A stretch of 64,000 bases of DNA from Saccharopolyspora hordei (GCF_013410345.1 NZ_JACCFJ010000001.1:2827001-2891000), one strand, 5' to 3'. Counted from the first letter of the stretch, positions 1 through 8,647 are shown. The notes: a model not told the origin generated them from the letters alone. A program made the numbers and translations.

Positions 1-833
1 CGCGGCTGGTCGGCGCCGCGCTGGGATACCTGGTGCTGGTCCTGGGCGCGGTGCTCTACCTGGGCCCGTTCCTGATCCAGGTCGCCACGTCGTTCAAGAG
101 CGACGCCGACGCGGTGGCCCACCCGCTGTCGCTGGTCCCGGAGCAGGTCGACACCAGCAGCTACGAGCGGGTCGCCACCGACCCCGCGGTGAACGTGCCG
201 CTGTGGCTGGGCAACTCGCTGCTGGTGACGCTCTGCGTCACCACCGGGCGGCTGCTGGTCGACGCCATGGCCGGCTACGCGCTGGCCCGCCTGCGCTGGC
301 GCGGGCGGGGCGTGGTGTTCACCGGGCTGCTCATGGTGATGGCGGTGCCGCCGGTGGTGCTGCTCATCCCGAAGTTCCTGGTGCTGCGTGAGCTGTCGCT
401 GTTCGACTCCTACGCCGGGATGATCCTGCCGCTGCTCGCCGACGCCATGGGCATCTTCCTGATGAAGCAGGCCTTCGAGCAGGTCCCGAGGGAGGTCGAG
501 GAATCGGCCACGATGGACGGTGCCGGCATCGTCCGCCGCTGGTGGAGCGTGGTGCTGCCGATGGTGCGCCCGGCCACCACCACCCTGAGCATCCTCGCGT
601 TCCAGGCGTCGTGGAACGAGTTCACGCACTTCCTGGTCTCCACCTCCAGCCCCGGGTACGAGACGCTGACGGTCGGCCTCGCCCGCCTCGTCGGCGGCGC
701 ACTGGGGGAGGGCCAGCAGCTCCCGCTGAAGCTCACCATCGCCCTGGTCGCGACCATCCCGGTGGCCGTGGTCTTCCTCGTCAGCCAACGCCACCTCGTC
801 CGAGCCCAACTCAGCGGCGCGGTCAAGGGCTGA
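1..833 (+). CDS. Carbohydrate ABC transporter permease, MalG/LacG type (5' end outside window)
   Basis: Inner-membrane permease subunit of a sugar importer. The frame is already open at base 3 and continues to a TGA at 831-833, so the N-terminus lies upstream of the window. Several hydrophobic segments are visible. The cytoplasmic EAA loop typical of MetI-like permeases is clear around bases 496-576 (EESATMDGAG...LPMVRP), the contact site for the ATPase. The C-terminus ends shortly after the last membrane helix, as in MalG-type subunits. It is convergent with a pentose-type catabolic operon on the other strand, so a pentose, pentitol or sugar acid is a reasonable substrate guess, but the sequence does not prove this. 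Family confident; substrate unknown. Confidence 0.9.
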   Translation, partial: RLVGAALGYLVLVLGAVLYLGPFLIQVATSFKSDADAVAHPLSLVPEQVDTSSYERVATDPAVNVPLWLGNSLLVTLCVTTGRLLVDAMAGYALARLRWRGRGVVFTGLLMVMAVPPVVLLIPKFLVLRELSLFDSYAGMILPLLADAMGIFLMKQAFEQVPREVEESATMDGAGIVRRWWSVVLPMVRPATTTLSILAFQASWNEFTHFLVSTSSPGYETLTVGLARLVGGALGEGQQLPLKLTIALVATIPVAVVFLVSQRHLVRAQLSGAVKG

Positions 834-840
834 CGAGCAC

Positions 841-868
841 GCCGCCGGGGTTCACGAGCCCCGGCGGC
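841..868. terminator. Perfect 10-bp GC hairpin between convergent genes
   Basis: Bases 841-850 are exactly complementary to 859-868 with an 8-nt loop. It starts 8 nt after the permease stop codon. There is no T tract, which is common for actinobacterial terminators. It probably ends permease transcription. Confidence 0.6.
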
Positions 869-1153
869 GTCGCGCGGTCCAGAGGCGCGTCCGCACCGAT
901 GCCGGATGACGGGGGCTCCCCGGCCCGCGACGAACCTGGTCCGTGGCGAGTCCTCGAGGACTCGGCCACCCATCACGGGCCGGCTCGACGGTGCCCGTCA
1001 TCCCAATGGTGACCGGCTCGGGGAGTCGGCGACAGTGGTCGTGGCGCGGCGTGGCGCCCTCGTTCCTGAGCGCCACGCCACACCATCGACCTGCTCATCT
1101 TCGGCCTCGACGGTGGTGGTCGCGGTCCCGTCAGGTCGGCGCGTGCGCGTCGC
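869..1153. other. Intergenic region, nothing recognised
   Basis: About 285 bases between the hairpin after the ABC permease and the stop codon of the ribose-5-phosphate isomerase gene. I see no frame with convincing codon bias or protein similarity, no repeat and no RNA gene. As both flanking genes converge here, it is probably 3'-untranslated DNA. Confidence 0.4.
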
Positions 1154-1915
1154 TCACTTCCCCTTCCGGGACGTCGTCGACGGGCGCGCGGACGGGGCGG
1201 AGCTGGTGTCGCGGACCTCGTGCTTGCCCGAGGGGTAGCCGATGACCATCTCGTCGGCGATGCCGGTGAACAGCCCGTTCTCCACCACGCCGGGGATCCA
1301 GTTCAGCTGGGCGTCCAGGGCGAGCGGGTCGTCGATCTTCTGCAGGTGGGCGTCGATGATGTGGTTGCCGCTGTCGGTGACCACGACCTCCCCGTTGGCG
1401 GTGCGCAGCCGCAGGTCCGGCTCGGAGTAGCCGAGGCGCTGGAGCAGCCGGGCGATGGAGCGCTGGGTGGACTCCCAGGAGAACGGGATCACCTCAATGG
1501 GCAGCGGGAACGTGCCGAGGGTGTCGACGACCTTGCTGTCGTCGACGACGGCGACCATCCGGTCGGAGGCGTCGGCGACGATGCGCTCCCACAGCAGGCA
1601 CGCGCCGCCGCCCTTGATCATGTTGCCGTCGTGGTCGATCTCGTCGGCACCGTCGACGGTGAGGTCGAGGCGCTGGACGTCGGCCAGGGTGGTCAGCGGC
1701 ACGCCGACCTCCAGCGCCAGGTCGCGGGTGCCGGTCGAGGTGGGCACGCCCACCACGTCGAGCCCCTGTGCCACGGCCTCCCCGAGCGCTCGCACGAACC
1801 AGTGCGAGGTGGTGCCGGAGCCGAGGCCGAGCTTCATGCCGTCGCGGACGTAGGTCTCGATCGCGGCGGTGCCCGAAGCCCACTTGGCCTTGTCCTGATC
1901 AGTGCTCGGTCGCAT
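1154..1915 (-). CDS. rpiA: Ribose-5-phosphate isomerase A
   Basis: Interconverts ribose 5-phosphate and ribulose 5-phosphate in the cytosolic pentose phosphate pathway. The 253-residue product shows the RpiA signatures: GLGSGTT (residues 30-36, phosphate loop), DGADEID (88-94, catalytic acids) and KGGGACLLWE (101-110, catalytic Lys and Glu). It has a C-terminal tail of roughly 20 residues beyond the usual 220-235. The ATG at 1915 is chosen because AGGAAAGGG lies just upstream; the frame is open further but is Arg-rich and shadow-like. It is last in the operon, 23 bases after the HAD phosphatase. Its position in a sugar-induced operon suggests a dedicated catabolic copy feeding pentose phosphates from the kinase product rather than the housekeeping gene; that is inference. 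Confidence 0.93.
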   Translation of the reverse strand: MRPSTDQDKAKWASGTAAIETYVRDGMKLGLGSGTTSHWFVRALGEAVAQGLDVVGVPTSTGTRDLALEVGVPLTTLADVQRLDLTVDGADEIDHDGNMIKGGGACLLWERIVADASDRMVAVVDDSKVVDTLGTFPLPIEVIPFSWESTQRSIARLLQRLGYSEPDLRLRTANGEVVVTDSGNHIIDAHLQKIDDPLALDAQLNWIPGVVENGLFTGIADEMVIGYPSGKHEVRDTSSAPSARPSTTSRKGK

Positions 1916-1938
1916 CGTTCCCTTTCCTGGCGGTGTTC

Positions 1939-2586
1939 TCAGACCACGAGTTCCAGCAGGCTGCGGAACGTCGTGATGGTGGTGCAGTGGTCGACGGCCC
2001 GGCCCCACGCGACGTGGCGGTAGGGCACACCCGCGCGTCGCGCGGTCAGGGCGTCCACGTCGGTGTCGCCGACGTAGACGGTCTCGGCAGCGGACACGCC
2101 GAGCTCGTCCAGCACGGTGGTCAGGTGCACCGGGTCGGGTTTCCCGGCCGGCACCGAGTCGATCCCGGCCACCGCGTCGACCAGCTCGGCGAGACCGGTC
2201 CCGGCCAGCACCTCCCGCGTCAGGCCGGCGCGCTTGTTGGTGCACACGCCGACCGCGACACCGCGCTCCCGCAGCTCGCGGAGAGCCGTGTGCGCGTCGG
2301 CGTGCACGGTGGTCTCGGCGACCGGCTCGGCGGCGTAGGCGGTGGTGTAGTCGGCGAGCACGGCATCGGTCAGCGCGGGATCCCCGCCGACCACGGCGAT
2401 CGCCTCGCCGACCAGGGCACGCGCGCCACCGCCGAGGATCGGCCGCACCTGCTCGGCGCCGATGGGCCCCAGCGAGTGCCGGGACAGGGCCGTGCTGAGC
2501 GCCCGTGCGATGTCGGGTGCGCTGTCGACGAGCGTGCCGTCGAGGTCGAAGACCGCGGCGCGCAGCTGTGCGGGGACGGTGCTCAT
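1939..2586 (-). CDS. HAD-superfamily phosphatase (phosphoglycolate phosphatase-like)
   Basis: Cytosolic HAD hydrolase of 215 residues. Motif I FDLDGT is at residues 13-18 (nucleophile Asp14, acid Asp16), a CTNK motif II follows in the middle, then a KPDP motif III Lys and the YVGDTDVD motif IV acids near the C-terminus. Length and motif order fit the Gph/PGP subfamily with an alpha-helical cap. The ATG overlaps the xylulokinase stop codon by 4 bases (ATGA), so the two are translationally coupled. In sugar operons such phosphatases usually remove dead-end sugar phosphates. The natural substrate cannot be read from sequence. Confidence 0.85.
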   Translation of the reverse strand: MSTVPAQLRAAVFDLDGTLVDSAPDIARALSTALSRHSLGPIGAEQVRPILGGGARALVGEAIAVVGGDPALTDAVLADYTTAYAAEPVAETTVHADAHTALRELRERGVAVGVCTNKRAGLTREVLAGTGLAELVDAVAGIDSVPAGKPDPVHLTTVLDELGVSAAETVYVGDTDVDALTARRAGVPYRHVAWGRAVDHCTTITTFRSLLELVV

Positions 2587-4082
2587 CGGGCCAGGGCGTA
2601 GACGGGCTTGAGCTCGTCGTAGAGCCGGCGGTGCGTCTGGAAGATCCGGTCGTACTCCTGCGCGGTCGCCTGCTGCGGCACGAACGTGCGCTCCACCTTC
2701 ACCCCGGCCAGCGCCTCGTCGAAGTCGCGCCACTGGCCGGTGCCCACGCCCGCGGCCAGCGCGGCACCGTAGGCACCGCCTTCGGACGAACCGGTCACGG
2801 TGACGGCTTCCCGGTCGAGCACGTCGGCGAGGAGCTGCAGCCACAGCGAGCCGCTCGTCGCGCCGCCGGACGCGACGACGCGCTCGCACTCCAGCCCGGC
2901 CTGCCGGCACACCTCGAGGATCTCCCGCATGTTCAGCAGCACGCCTTCCATGACGCTGCGCGCCATGTGTCCGATGTGGTGCATGGGCGTCAAGCCCACC
3001 CACGCGGCGGTCGCTTCCGGAGCCACGTGCGGTGACCGCTCGCCGAGCAGGTAGGGCAGGAACAGCAGCCCGTTGCAGCCGGGTTCGACCTCCTTGGCCA
3101 GGCGGACGAGCTGCTCGAAGGAGACCGGGTCGGTCGTGGTGGCGGGCGCGAGCGCGTCGCGCAACCACTGCAACGCCCCGCCCGCGCTGAGCGACACGCC
3201 CATGACGTGCCAGCGGCCGGGGGCGTTGCCGCACGACACCTGCACGCGACCGCCCGGGTTGTCGGGGCAGGACGCGGCGCCGCCGGCGACGATTCCCGCG
3301 GTGCCGAGGGTGAAACCCACTGGTCCCGCGTCGACCAGGCCCATCGCGGTGGTCTGGATGACCGCGTCCCCACCACCGCCGAACACCGGAGTGCCTTCCG
3401 GGACGTTCCAGCGCGCGGCCAGCTCGGGCAGGACGTGCCCGGTGCGGGCGGTGGACTCGACGACGTCGGGCAGCAGCGCGCGGTCGATGTCCAGCAGCTG
3501 CAGCAGCTCCTCGGACCAGCACCGGCGCGCGACGTCGAACAGCCCGGTGCCGGAGGCGTCGGAGACGTCGGTGGCGTGGACGCCGGTCATGCGCAGCCGC
3601 AGGTAGTCCTTCGGGTTGAGGATGCGCGCCGTGCGGGCGAAGAGCTCCGGCTCGTTCTCCCGGAACCAGACGATCTTCCCGCCGGTGAAGCCGGGCAGCA
3701 TCCGGTTGCGGGTCATGCGCAGGAGCTCGTCGAGCCCGCCGGCCCGCTCGGTGATCCAGTCGCACTGCGGGGCGGCCCGCTGGTCGTTCCACAGGATCGC
3801 GTGGCGCAGCGGTTCGTCCGCGGCGTCCAGGGCGGTGAGCCCGTGCATCTGCCCGCACAGGCCGATGCCGGTGACCTCCTGCCCGGACTCGGGCAGCGAG
3901 GCGGTCAGCGCGCTGATGGCCTCGTCGGTGGCGCGCCACCACTCCGCGGGGTCCTGTTCGGCCCAACCCGGCCGTGTGTTGATCATCCGGTAGTCGCGGC
4001 TCTGCTTGGCGACCACCTCGCCGGAGCCGTTCACCGCGATCACCTTGCAGGTGGAAGTGCCCAGGTCGATGCCGATCAGCAT
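2583..4082 (-). CDS. xylB: FGGY-family carbohydrate kinase, xylulokinase-like
   Basis: Phosphorylates a ketopentose, most likely D-xylulose, with ATP. At 499 residues it has the full FGGY length. The phosphate-binding DLGTSTCK lies at residues 6-13, the xylulokinase-type substrate loop GQMHGL at 77-82, WNDQR at 98-102 and the catalytic Asp in GGGGDA at about 239. GQMHGL plus WNDQR favour xylulokinase over ribulo-, glycero- or gluconokinase. It lies between the aldehyde dehydrogenase (22-base gap) and the phosphatase (4-base overlap). No xylose isomerase is in the window, so xylulose would come from elsewhere or from a pentitol dehydrogenase. Substrate assignment is by motif only. Confidence 0.88.
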   Translation of the reverse strand: MLIGIDLGTSTCKVIAVNGSGEVVAKQSRDYRMINTRPGWAEQDPAEWWRATDEAISALTASLPESGQEVTGIGLCGQMHGLTALDAADEPLRHAILWNDQRAAPQCDWITERAGGLDELLRMTRNRMLPGFTGGKIVWFRENEPELFARTARILNPKDYLRLRMTGVHATDVSDASGTGLFDVARRCWSEELLQLLDIDRALLPDVVESTARTGHVLPELAARWNVPEGTPVFGGGGDAVIQTTAMGLVDAGPVGFTLGTAGIVAGGAASCPDNPGGRVQVSCGNAPGRWHVMGVSLSAGGALQWLRDALAPATTTDPVSFEQLVRLAKEVEPGCNGLLFLPYLLGERSPHVAPEATAAWVGLTPMHHIGHMARSVMEGVLLNMREILEVCRQAGLECERVVASGGATSGSLWLQLLADVLDREAVTVTGSSEGGAYGAALAAGVGTGQWRDFDEALAGVKVERTFVPQQATAQEYDRIFQTHRRLYDELKPVYALAR

Positions 4083-4103
4083 GGTGCTACGTCCTTCCGC
4101 GCC

Positions 4104-5552
4104 TCATCGCGCGCCGTGGCGAAGCCTGATGTGCTTGAGTTGCAGGTAGTTCTCGAGTCCTTCGTGGCCGTGTTCGGAGCCGAAGCCGCTCTCCCGCCGA
4201 CCGCCGTAGGGGGCGTTGATGATCCCGGCGTCGACGTTGTTGACCGCGACGTTGCCGAAGTCCAGCTCCCGGGCGAGCGTGAACGTCTCGCGGGTGTCGT
4301 CGGTGTAGGCGTAGGCCGCCAGGCCGCCCGGTGCGGCGTTGGCCCGCGCGATCGCCTCGTCCAGGTCGGAGTACCGGGCGACCCCGACGAGCGGCCCGAA
4401 CGTCTCCTCGTGCATCACGAGCGCCTCGTCCGGGGCGTCGGCGACGACCGTGGGGCGCAGGAACAACCCCGGCGCCAGCTCCTCCACGGGACCACCGCCG
4501 GCGACCACCGACGCACCGCGCTCGCGGGCGTCGGCGATGTGGTCGAGCGTGCGGCGGTAGGTCTCGTCCATGGTCAGCGACCCGACGTCGGCGGAGGGGA
4601 CCGCGATGCCGTCGGCGACCTTGAGCGCGTCGGCCGCGTCGGCCAGGCCGGTCACGAACTCGTCGTAGACCGAGTCGTGCACGTAGATGCGGTTGATCGC
4701 GATGCAGATCTGCCCGGCGTTGCGGAACGAGCGGCGGGCGGCGCCCTTGACCGCCGCGGCGACGTCCGAGCGCCCGGTGACGACCATCGGGCAGCTCCCG
4801 CCGAGCTCCAGCGACAGGCCGGTGATCCCGGTGACGGAACGGAAGATCTCCTGCCCGGTGCGCATGGACCCGGTGAACGCGACCTTCGCGATCGCCGGGT
4901 GCTCGACCAGCGCCTTCCCGGTGCTGCCGTCGCCGTGGACGAAGTTGACCACGCCGGGCGGGAAGACGTCGGCGACGCACTCGGAGAGCACCTGCGCGCA
5001 TCCCGGGGTGTACTCGGAGGGTTTGATGACGATGGTGCAGCCGGCCGCGGTCGCCCCGGCCAGCTTCCAGCCGATCAGCTCGATGGGGTAGTTCCACGGC
5101 ACGATGCCGGCGACCGGTCCGACCGGCTCCTTCTCCACGATGCTGGTGAACCCGGCGACGTCGTTCGGGATGGTCTGGCCGAAGACCCGCTGCGCTTCCT
5201 CGGCGTAGTAGTGCAGCGCGGTGATGAACTTGCGGACCTCGCCGCGCGCCTCGTCCAGCGGCTTGCCCTGCTCGCGGGTGATCGCGGCGGCCATGTCGTC
5301 GATGCGGGGCGTGCAGGCCGCCGCGAGGTCGTGCAGGCAGCGCGCGCGCTCGGCGGGGAGGGTCCTGCGCCAGGTCCGGAAGGCCTCGACGGCCGATGCC
5401 ACGGCGGCGTCCACGTCCGCCGCCGTCGAGCGGGGGGCGAGGGCGGCCAGCTCGGTGGTGGCCGGGTTGTGCCGCTCGATCGGGCCGTCGGAGGCGTCGT
5501 GCCAGGTCCCGCTGTGGAAGTTCCGGCAGGTGATCACTGGGTTCTGGGACAT
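4104..5552 (-). CDS. NAD(P)-dependent aldehyde dehydrogenase, possible 2-oxoglutarate-semialdehyde dehydrogenase
   Basis: Oxidises an aldehyde to the acid. The 482-residue product has the PWNYP motif at 152-156, the catalytic Glu at about 249 (LELGGS) and the catalytic Cys at about 283 (NAGQICIA), so it should be active. The ATG at 5552 gives the usual family length. It is the first gene of the operon, preceded by a GntR-type operator at 5694-5712. Its length and the nearby FAH-family gene under the same putative operator fit the last Weimberg-pathway step, 2-oxoglutarate semialdehyde to 2-oxoglutarate. Succinate semialdehyde, lactaldehyde or glycolaldehyde dehydrogenase are alternatives. Family certain, substrate inferred. 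Confidence 0.88.
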   Translation of the reverse strand: MSQNPVITCRNFHSGTWHDASDGPIERHNPATTELAALAPRSTAADVDAAVASAVEAFRTWRRTLPAERARCLHDLAAACTPRIDDMAAAITREQGKPLDEARGEVRKFITALHYYAEEAQRVFGQTIPNDVAGFTSIVEKEPVGPVAGIVPWNYPIELIGWKLAGATAAGCTIVIKPSEYTPGCAQVLSECVADVFPPGVVNFVHGDGSTGKALVEHPAIAKVAFTGSMRTGQEIFRSVTGITGLSLELGGSCPMVVTGRSDVAAAVKGAARRSFRNAGQICIAINRIYVHDSVYDEFVTGLADAADALKVADGIAVPSADVGSLTMDETYRRTLDHIADARERGASVVAGGGPVEELAPGLFLRPTVVADAPDEALVMHEETFGPLVGVARYSDLDEAIARANAAPGGLAAYAYTDDTRETFTLARELDFGNVAVNNVDAGIINAPYGGRRESGFGSEHGHEGLENYLQLKHIRLRHGAR

Positions 5553-5693
5553 CGGGTTCCGCTCCCGTGGCGCTGGCGCGAGGGCCGACGAGCGGTGTGG
5601 CCGATCGTCGGCGAGGACGTGCGTGTGGAGGTGAAGTCGGTGCGTGCCCGACTGTCGGGCGGGCGGTTCAGCGGCGGTGTGTCTCTGCGTGAC
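5553..5693. other. Leader of the aldehyde dehydrogenase operon
   Basis: Untranslated stretch between the operator and the ATG of the aldehyde dehydrogenase gene. No open frame with coding character and no riboswitch-like structure is evident. The rest of the gap up to the GntR stop (5713-5902) also shows nothing I recognise. Confidence 0.35.
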
Positions 5694-5712
5694 TTCGTAT
5701 GATGATCGGACG
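5694..5712. promoter_or_regulatory. Putative GntR operator, site A
   Basis: CGTATGATGATCGGACG: arms CGTA and GACG around a 9-base core. It shares GTAYGATGATCG with site B at 6623-6641 and TTCGTATGA with site C at 6756-6774. It lies upstream of the aldehyde dehydrogenase operon. Confidence 0.55.
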
Positions 5713-5902
5713 ATAGTTCGCGGGAGGTCCGGTCGCAAGACCTCGACCTGACGGGCCGGTCGCCGCGCTCGGACGAGGTGGCGGTGGAGCGGTCCCGCGG
5801 GAGTCCCGCGCACCCACGAGCGTGCCGCAGGTCCGTGCCGAGCGTCGAGTGCTGCCGGCGCGAGACCCACCGGGTCGTGTCGCAGCGGCTCCCTCGGAGG
5901 CC

Positions 5903-6616
5903 TCAGGCCGAGGCGGTCTCGGTGTCGCCGGCGAGCAGCCGGTGGCTGTGCCGCACGATGCGCCGGAGGTGGTTCTCCATGGCGAAGCGGGCGCGCGAGG
6001 GGTCGCCGGCGCTGATCGCCTCGGCGATCTCGTGGTGCTCCTGCACGGTGTTGCGCGCTTCGACGGAGTAGCCGGGGCCCTTGCGGTAGGCGTCCCGCAG
6101 GAACCCGGTGATCGGCCGGACCATGAGGGAGAAGAAGGGGTTCCCGCTGGCCTCGGCGACGATCTCGTGGAAGGTCAGGTCGGCGTCGAGGAACTCCTCG
6201 GGGTCGTCGATGGCGGCTTCCAGGCGCTCGTTGGCCTCGCGCATCGCGGCCACGTGCTGCTCGGTCCGCCGCGCCGCCGCGAACACCGCCATCTCCACCT
6301 CGAGCACCAGCCGGACTTCCTGGAGCTGGTCGAAGGAACCGTGGCTGAGGCGCAGCAGCAGCGAGTACTGGTCGGCGATCAGCCGACCGTCGAACTCCGC
6401 GACCGTCATCCCGCGACCGGGCTTGACGGTGACCAGACCGCGCTGGACCAGCAGTCGGGCGGTCTCGCGCACCACGGTGCGGCTCACGTCGAACCGCTCG
6501 GCGAGCTCGGTCTCGGTGGGGAGCCGGTCGCCGGGCGAGAGCGTGAGGATCTCCTCCTGGAGGGTGTCCGCGAGGGACTCCGGGAGGCGCTTCCGCGGGC
6601 CGAGTCGGTCGGTCAT
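5903..6616 (-). CDS. GntR-family transcriptional regulator, FadR subfamily (FCD domain)
   Basis: DNA-binding repressor or activator of 237 residues. The N-terminal winged helix contains the typical GDRLPTETELAERFDVSRTVVRE segment in two parts around residues 29-50. The C-terminal FCD domain carries the metal/ligand pattern D...H (LTFHEIV), H (HHEIAEA) and H (MENHLRR), as in regulators that sense sugar acids or carboxylates. It lies upstream of, and co-directional with, the aldehyde dehydrogenase/xylulokinase operon and divergent from the FAH-family gene. A similar palindromic sequence precedes its own start and both neighbours, so autoregulation plus local control is likely. The effector is unknown; a pentonate or 2-keto-3-deoxy acid is a guess. 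Confidence 0.92.
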   Translation of the reverse strand: MTDRLGPRKRLPESLADTLQEEILTLSPGDRLPTETELAERFDVSRTVVRETARLLVQRGLVTVKPGRGMTVAEFDGRLIADQYSLLLRLSHGSFDQLQEVRLVLEVEMAVFAAARRTEQHVAAMREANERLEAAIDDPEEFLDADLTFHEIVAEASGNPFFSLMVRPITGFLRDAYRKGPGYSVEARNTVQEHHEIAEAISAGDPSRARFAMENHLRRIVRHSHRLLAGDTETASA

Positions 6617-6622
6617 GGACGA

Positions 6623-6641
6623 ATTGTACGATGATCGAGTA
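6623..6641. promoter_or_regulatory. Putative GntR operator, site B (autoregulatory)
   Basis: Contains GTAC-N9-GTAC with the core CGATGATCG, itself a near-palindrome. It is 7 bases upstream of the gntR start codon and shares 12 bases (one mismatch class, C/T) with site A. Confidence 0.55.
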
Positions 6642-6755
6642 CCCGCTGGTCACGTCGCCGCTGGGCCGTTCGGGCAGTTCAGGTCCGTGGTCAGCGCGCG
6701 GGCGCCGCGGTGAAGCAGAAGTGTGACCCAGGTAACATCACGTTGACTGGGTGTG

Positions 6756-6774
6756 TTCGTATGACGAGAGTACG
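6756..6774. promoter_or_regulatory. Putative GntR operator, site C, at the FAH-family gene promoter
   Basis: CGTATGACGAGAGTACG is a CGTA-N9-TACG inverted repeat. TTGACT at 6743-6748 could be a -35 box, with a weak -10 inside the palindrome at 17-base spacing. The position suits a repressor site for the downstream gene. Confidence 0.5.
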
Positions 6775-6860
6775 TCCGCCGCGGGCGAGTCGCTGGTCGT
6801 CAGCGCTGCTGCCTGCGGCAGCCGTCCGTCCGAGGCCGACACCCGCAGGAAGGCGACACC

Positions 6861-8057
6861 GTGAACCTCACCGCCCACGCCGACTCGGTCCCGCCCCGCG
6901 ACGCCGACCGCGCCACGCTGCTGGGACGGGTCTTCGACCCGGAGTGCCACGGCCCCTGCGTGGTCGCCGTGCGCGGCGACGAGGTGGTCGACCTGACCGA
7001 GGTCGAGCCGACCGTGTCCGGCCTGCTGGACCGGCCCGACGCCGTGGAGGTGGTGCGCGGCCACTCCGGCGGGCGGGTCTGGCGGTTGTCCGACCTCCTG
7101 CGGGCGACCCTCGCCGGGGACCGGGCCGAGCCGCACTTCCTCGCTCCCGTCGACCTCCAGGTGCTGAAGGCCGCCGGCGTGACGTTCGTGCGCAGCATGC
7201 TCGAACGCGTCATCGAGGAGCGCGCCGACGGCGACCTCCGCAGGGCCGAGGCGGTGCGCAGCAAGCTCGCCGACCTGGTCGCGGGCCGGATCTCCCAGGT
7301 GGGGCCCGGCACCCCCGAGGCCGAGCGCGTCAAGGAGGTGCTCGTCCAGGAAGGGCTGTGGTCGCAGTACCTCGAGGTCGGCATCGGGCCCGACCCGGAG
7401 ATCTTCACCAAGGCACCGGTGCTGTCCGCGGTCGGCACGGGCGCCGAGATCGGCGTGCTCGCGCGCTCGACGTGGAACAACCCGGAACCCGAGCTGGTGC
7501 TCGCGGTGACGTCCCGCGGTGAGCCGGTGGCCGCGACGCTCGGCAACGACGTCAACCTCCGCGACTTCGAAGGGCGCAGCGCACTGCTGCTGACCGAGGC
7601 GAAGGACAACAACGCCTCGTGCGCGATCGGGCCGTTCCTGCGCCTGTTCGACGACGGGTTCACCCTCGACGACGCCCGCGACCTCGAAGTCTCGTTGCAG
7701 ATCACCGGCAACGACGGCTTCCAGCTCGAGGGCGTCAACCCGGTCGCCGAGATCAGCCGCGACCTGCAGGACCTGGTCGGCCACGCCTGCGGCCGCCACC
7801 ACCAGTACCCGGACGGGTTCGTGCTGTTCACCGGCACGATGTTCGCCCCGACCGAGGACCGCGACGAGCCCGGTCAGGGCTTCACGCACAAGCCCGGCGA
7901 CGTGGTGCGCATCTCCTCCCCAGCGCTGGGTTCCCTGGTCAACGTCGTCACCACCGCCGAAGACGCCCCGGACTGGGAGTTCGGCATCCGCGCCCTCATG
8001 GACAACCTCGCCACCCGCGGCCTCCTCGGCCGCGGCGGGTCTGGAGCGACGGCCTGA
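6861..8057 (+). CDS. Fumarylacetoacetate hydrolase-family protein, possible 2-keto-3-deoxypentonate dehydratase
   Basis: FAH-fold lyase or hydrolase of 398 residues. The metal-binding acids are visible as EPE (residues 209-211) and GND (228-230), and a conserved TEAKDNNASCAIGP stretch follows. The protein is longer than simple FAH hydrolases (about 280 residues) and matches the size of bacterial 2-keto-3-deoxy-D-xylonate/arabinonate dehydratases, which make 2-oxoglutarate semialdehyde. The GTG at 6861 follows AGGAAGG. It is divergent from the GntR gene, behind operator site C, so it probably works with the aldehyde dehydrogenase in a Weimberg-type route. No sugar dehydrogenase or pentonate dehydratase is in the window, so those steps would be encoded elsewhere. 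Fold confident, substrate inferred. Confidence 0.8.
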   Translation: MNLTAHADSVPPRDADRATLLGRVFDPECHGPCVVAVRGDEVVDLTEVEPTVSGLLDRPDAVEVVRGHSGGRVWRLSDLLRATLAGDRAEPHFLAPVDLQVLKAAGVTFVRSMLERVIEERADGDLRRAEAVRSKLADLVAGRISQVGPGTPEAERVKEVLVQEGLWSQYLEVGIGPDPEIFTKAPVLSAVGTGAEIGVLARSTWNNPEPELVLAVTSRGEPVAATLGNDVNLRDFEGRSALLLTEAKDNNASCAIGPFLRLFDDGFTLDDARDLEVSLQITGNDGFQLEGVNPVAEISRDLQDLVGHACGRHHQYPDGFVLFTGTMFAPTEDRDEPGQGFTHKPGDVVRISSPALGSLVNVVTTAEDAPDWEFGIRALMDNLATRGLLGRGGSGATA

Positions 8058-8111
8058 CGTGCACCGGCACCCGCCCCACGTCGACGGAGCGCTCCGACCC
8101 GGACCTCCGCT

Positions 8112-8131
8112 GTCGGCCTTCCGCGGCCGAC
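8112..8131. terminator. Hairpin between convergent genes
   Basis: GTCGGCC at 8112-8118 pairs perfectly with GGCCGAC at 8125-8131 around a 6-base loop. It lies between the ends of the FAH-family gene and the minus-strand gene at 8138. Confidence 0.5.
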
Positions 8132-8137
8132 GCGTCC

Positions 8138-8632
8138 TCACCGGCTGCTGAGCTTGTGGGCGAGGTCGCTGTGCATCTGCTCGACGACGTGCAGTTGCGC
8201 GTGGGCGCGGCCGAGCAGCTCGCGGAGGAGGGAGGGGTTCAGCTCGCTGACGCGGTCGGACAACGCCAGGAGGGTGCGCCAGCACGCGATCTTGCCGTGG
8301 ATGCCCATCTGGAGGGCTTCGAGTTCGATGAGCCCGCTCAGCGGTGACCGCCGGACCAACCGCCCGTTGGTCTTCATCGAACCGGCCCGCTCGGCCAGCC
8401 ACGCCGCGAACGGCTTGTAGCGGGTGGGCCGCACGCCGAGCGTGTGCATGATGTGCAGGAGCGTGCGCCGGTCTTCGGCGATCTCCTCGGCCAGCTCCTG
8501 CAACTTCGCGTCGTGGTGGGAGCTCGCCGAGCGCTTCGCCAGGTTCACACCGCCGGTCGCCCCGGCGAGGTGGTCGTTGAGGTAGATGGCGAGGAACCGC
8601 GGCCGCGTCCCGGCCCGTCGTGGTCGGCGCAT
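8138..8632 (-). CDS. Conserved hypothetical helical protein
   Basis: Protein of 164 residues with no recognised domain. After a basic N-terminus it contains FLAIYLNDHLAGATGG, then an almost wholly alpha-helical body rich in Leu, Glu, His and Arg (for example LQELAEEIAEDRRTLLHIMHTLG), suggesting a four-helix bundle, possibly ferritin-like. There is no signal peptide or membrane helix. It ends just after the hairpin shared with the FAH-family gene, and small protein genes follow upstream on the same strand. Codon use is normal for the window. I can give no function; the start could also be a few codons downstream. Confidence 0.7.
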   Translation of the reverse strand: MRRPRRAGTRPRFLAIYLNDHLAGATGGVNLAKRSASSHHDAKLQELAEEIAEDRRTLLHIMHTLGVRPTRYKPFAAWLAERAGSMKTNGRLVRRSPLSGLIELEALQMGIHGKIACWRTLLALSDRVSELNPSLLRELLGRAHAQLHVVEQMHSDLAHKLSSR

Positions 8633-8647
8633 GGCTCCTCCCGCGGG

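Noticed and set aside
3207-5702. Long plus-strand frame across the kinase and aldehyde dehydrogenase genes
   Set aside because: No motifs and composition of a shadow; both minus-strand genes have complete catalytic residues.
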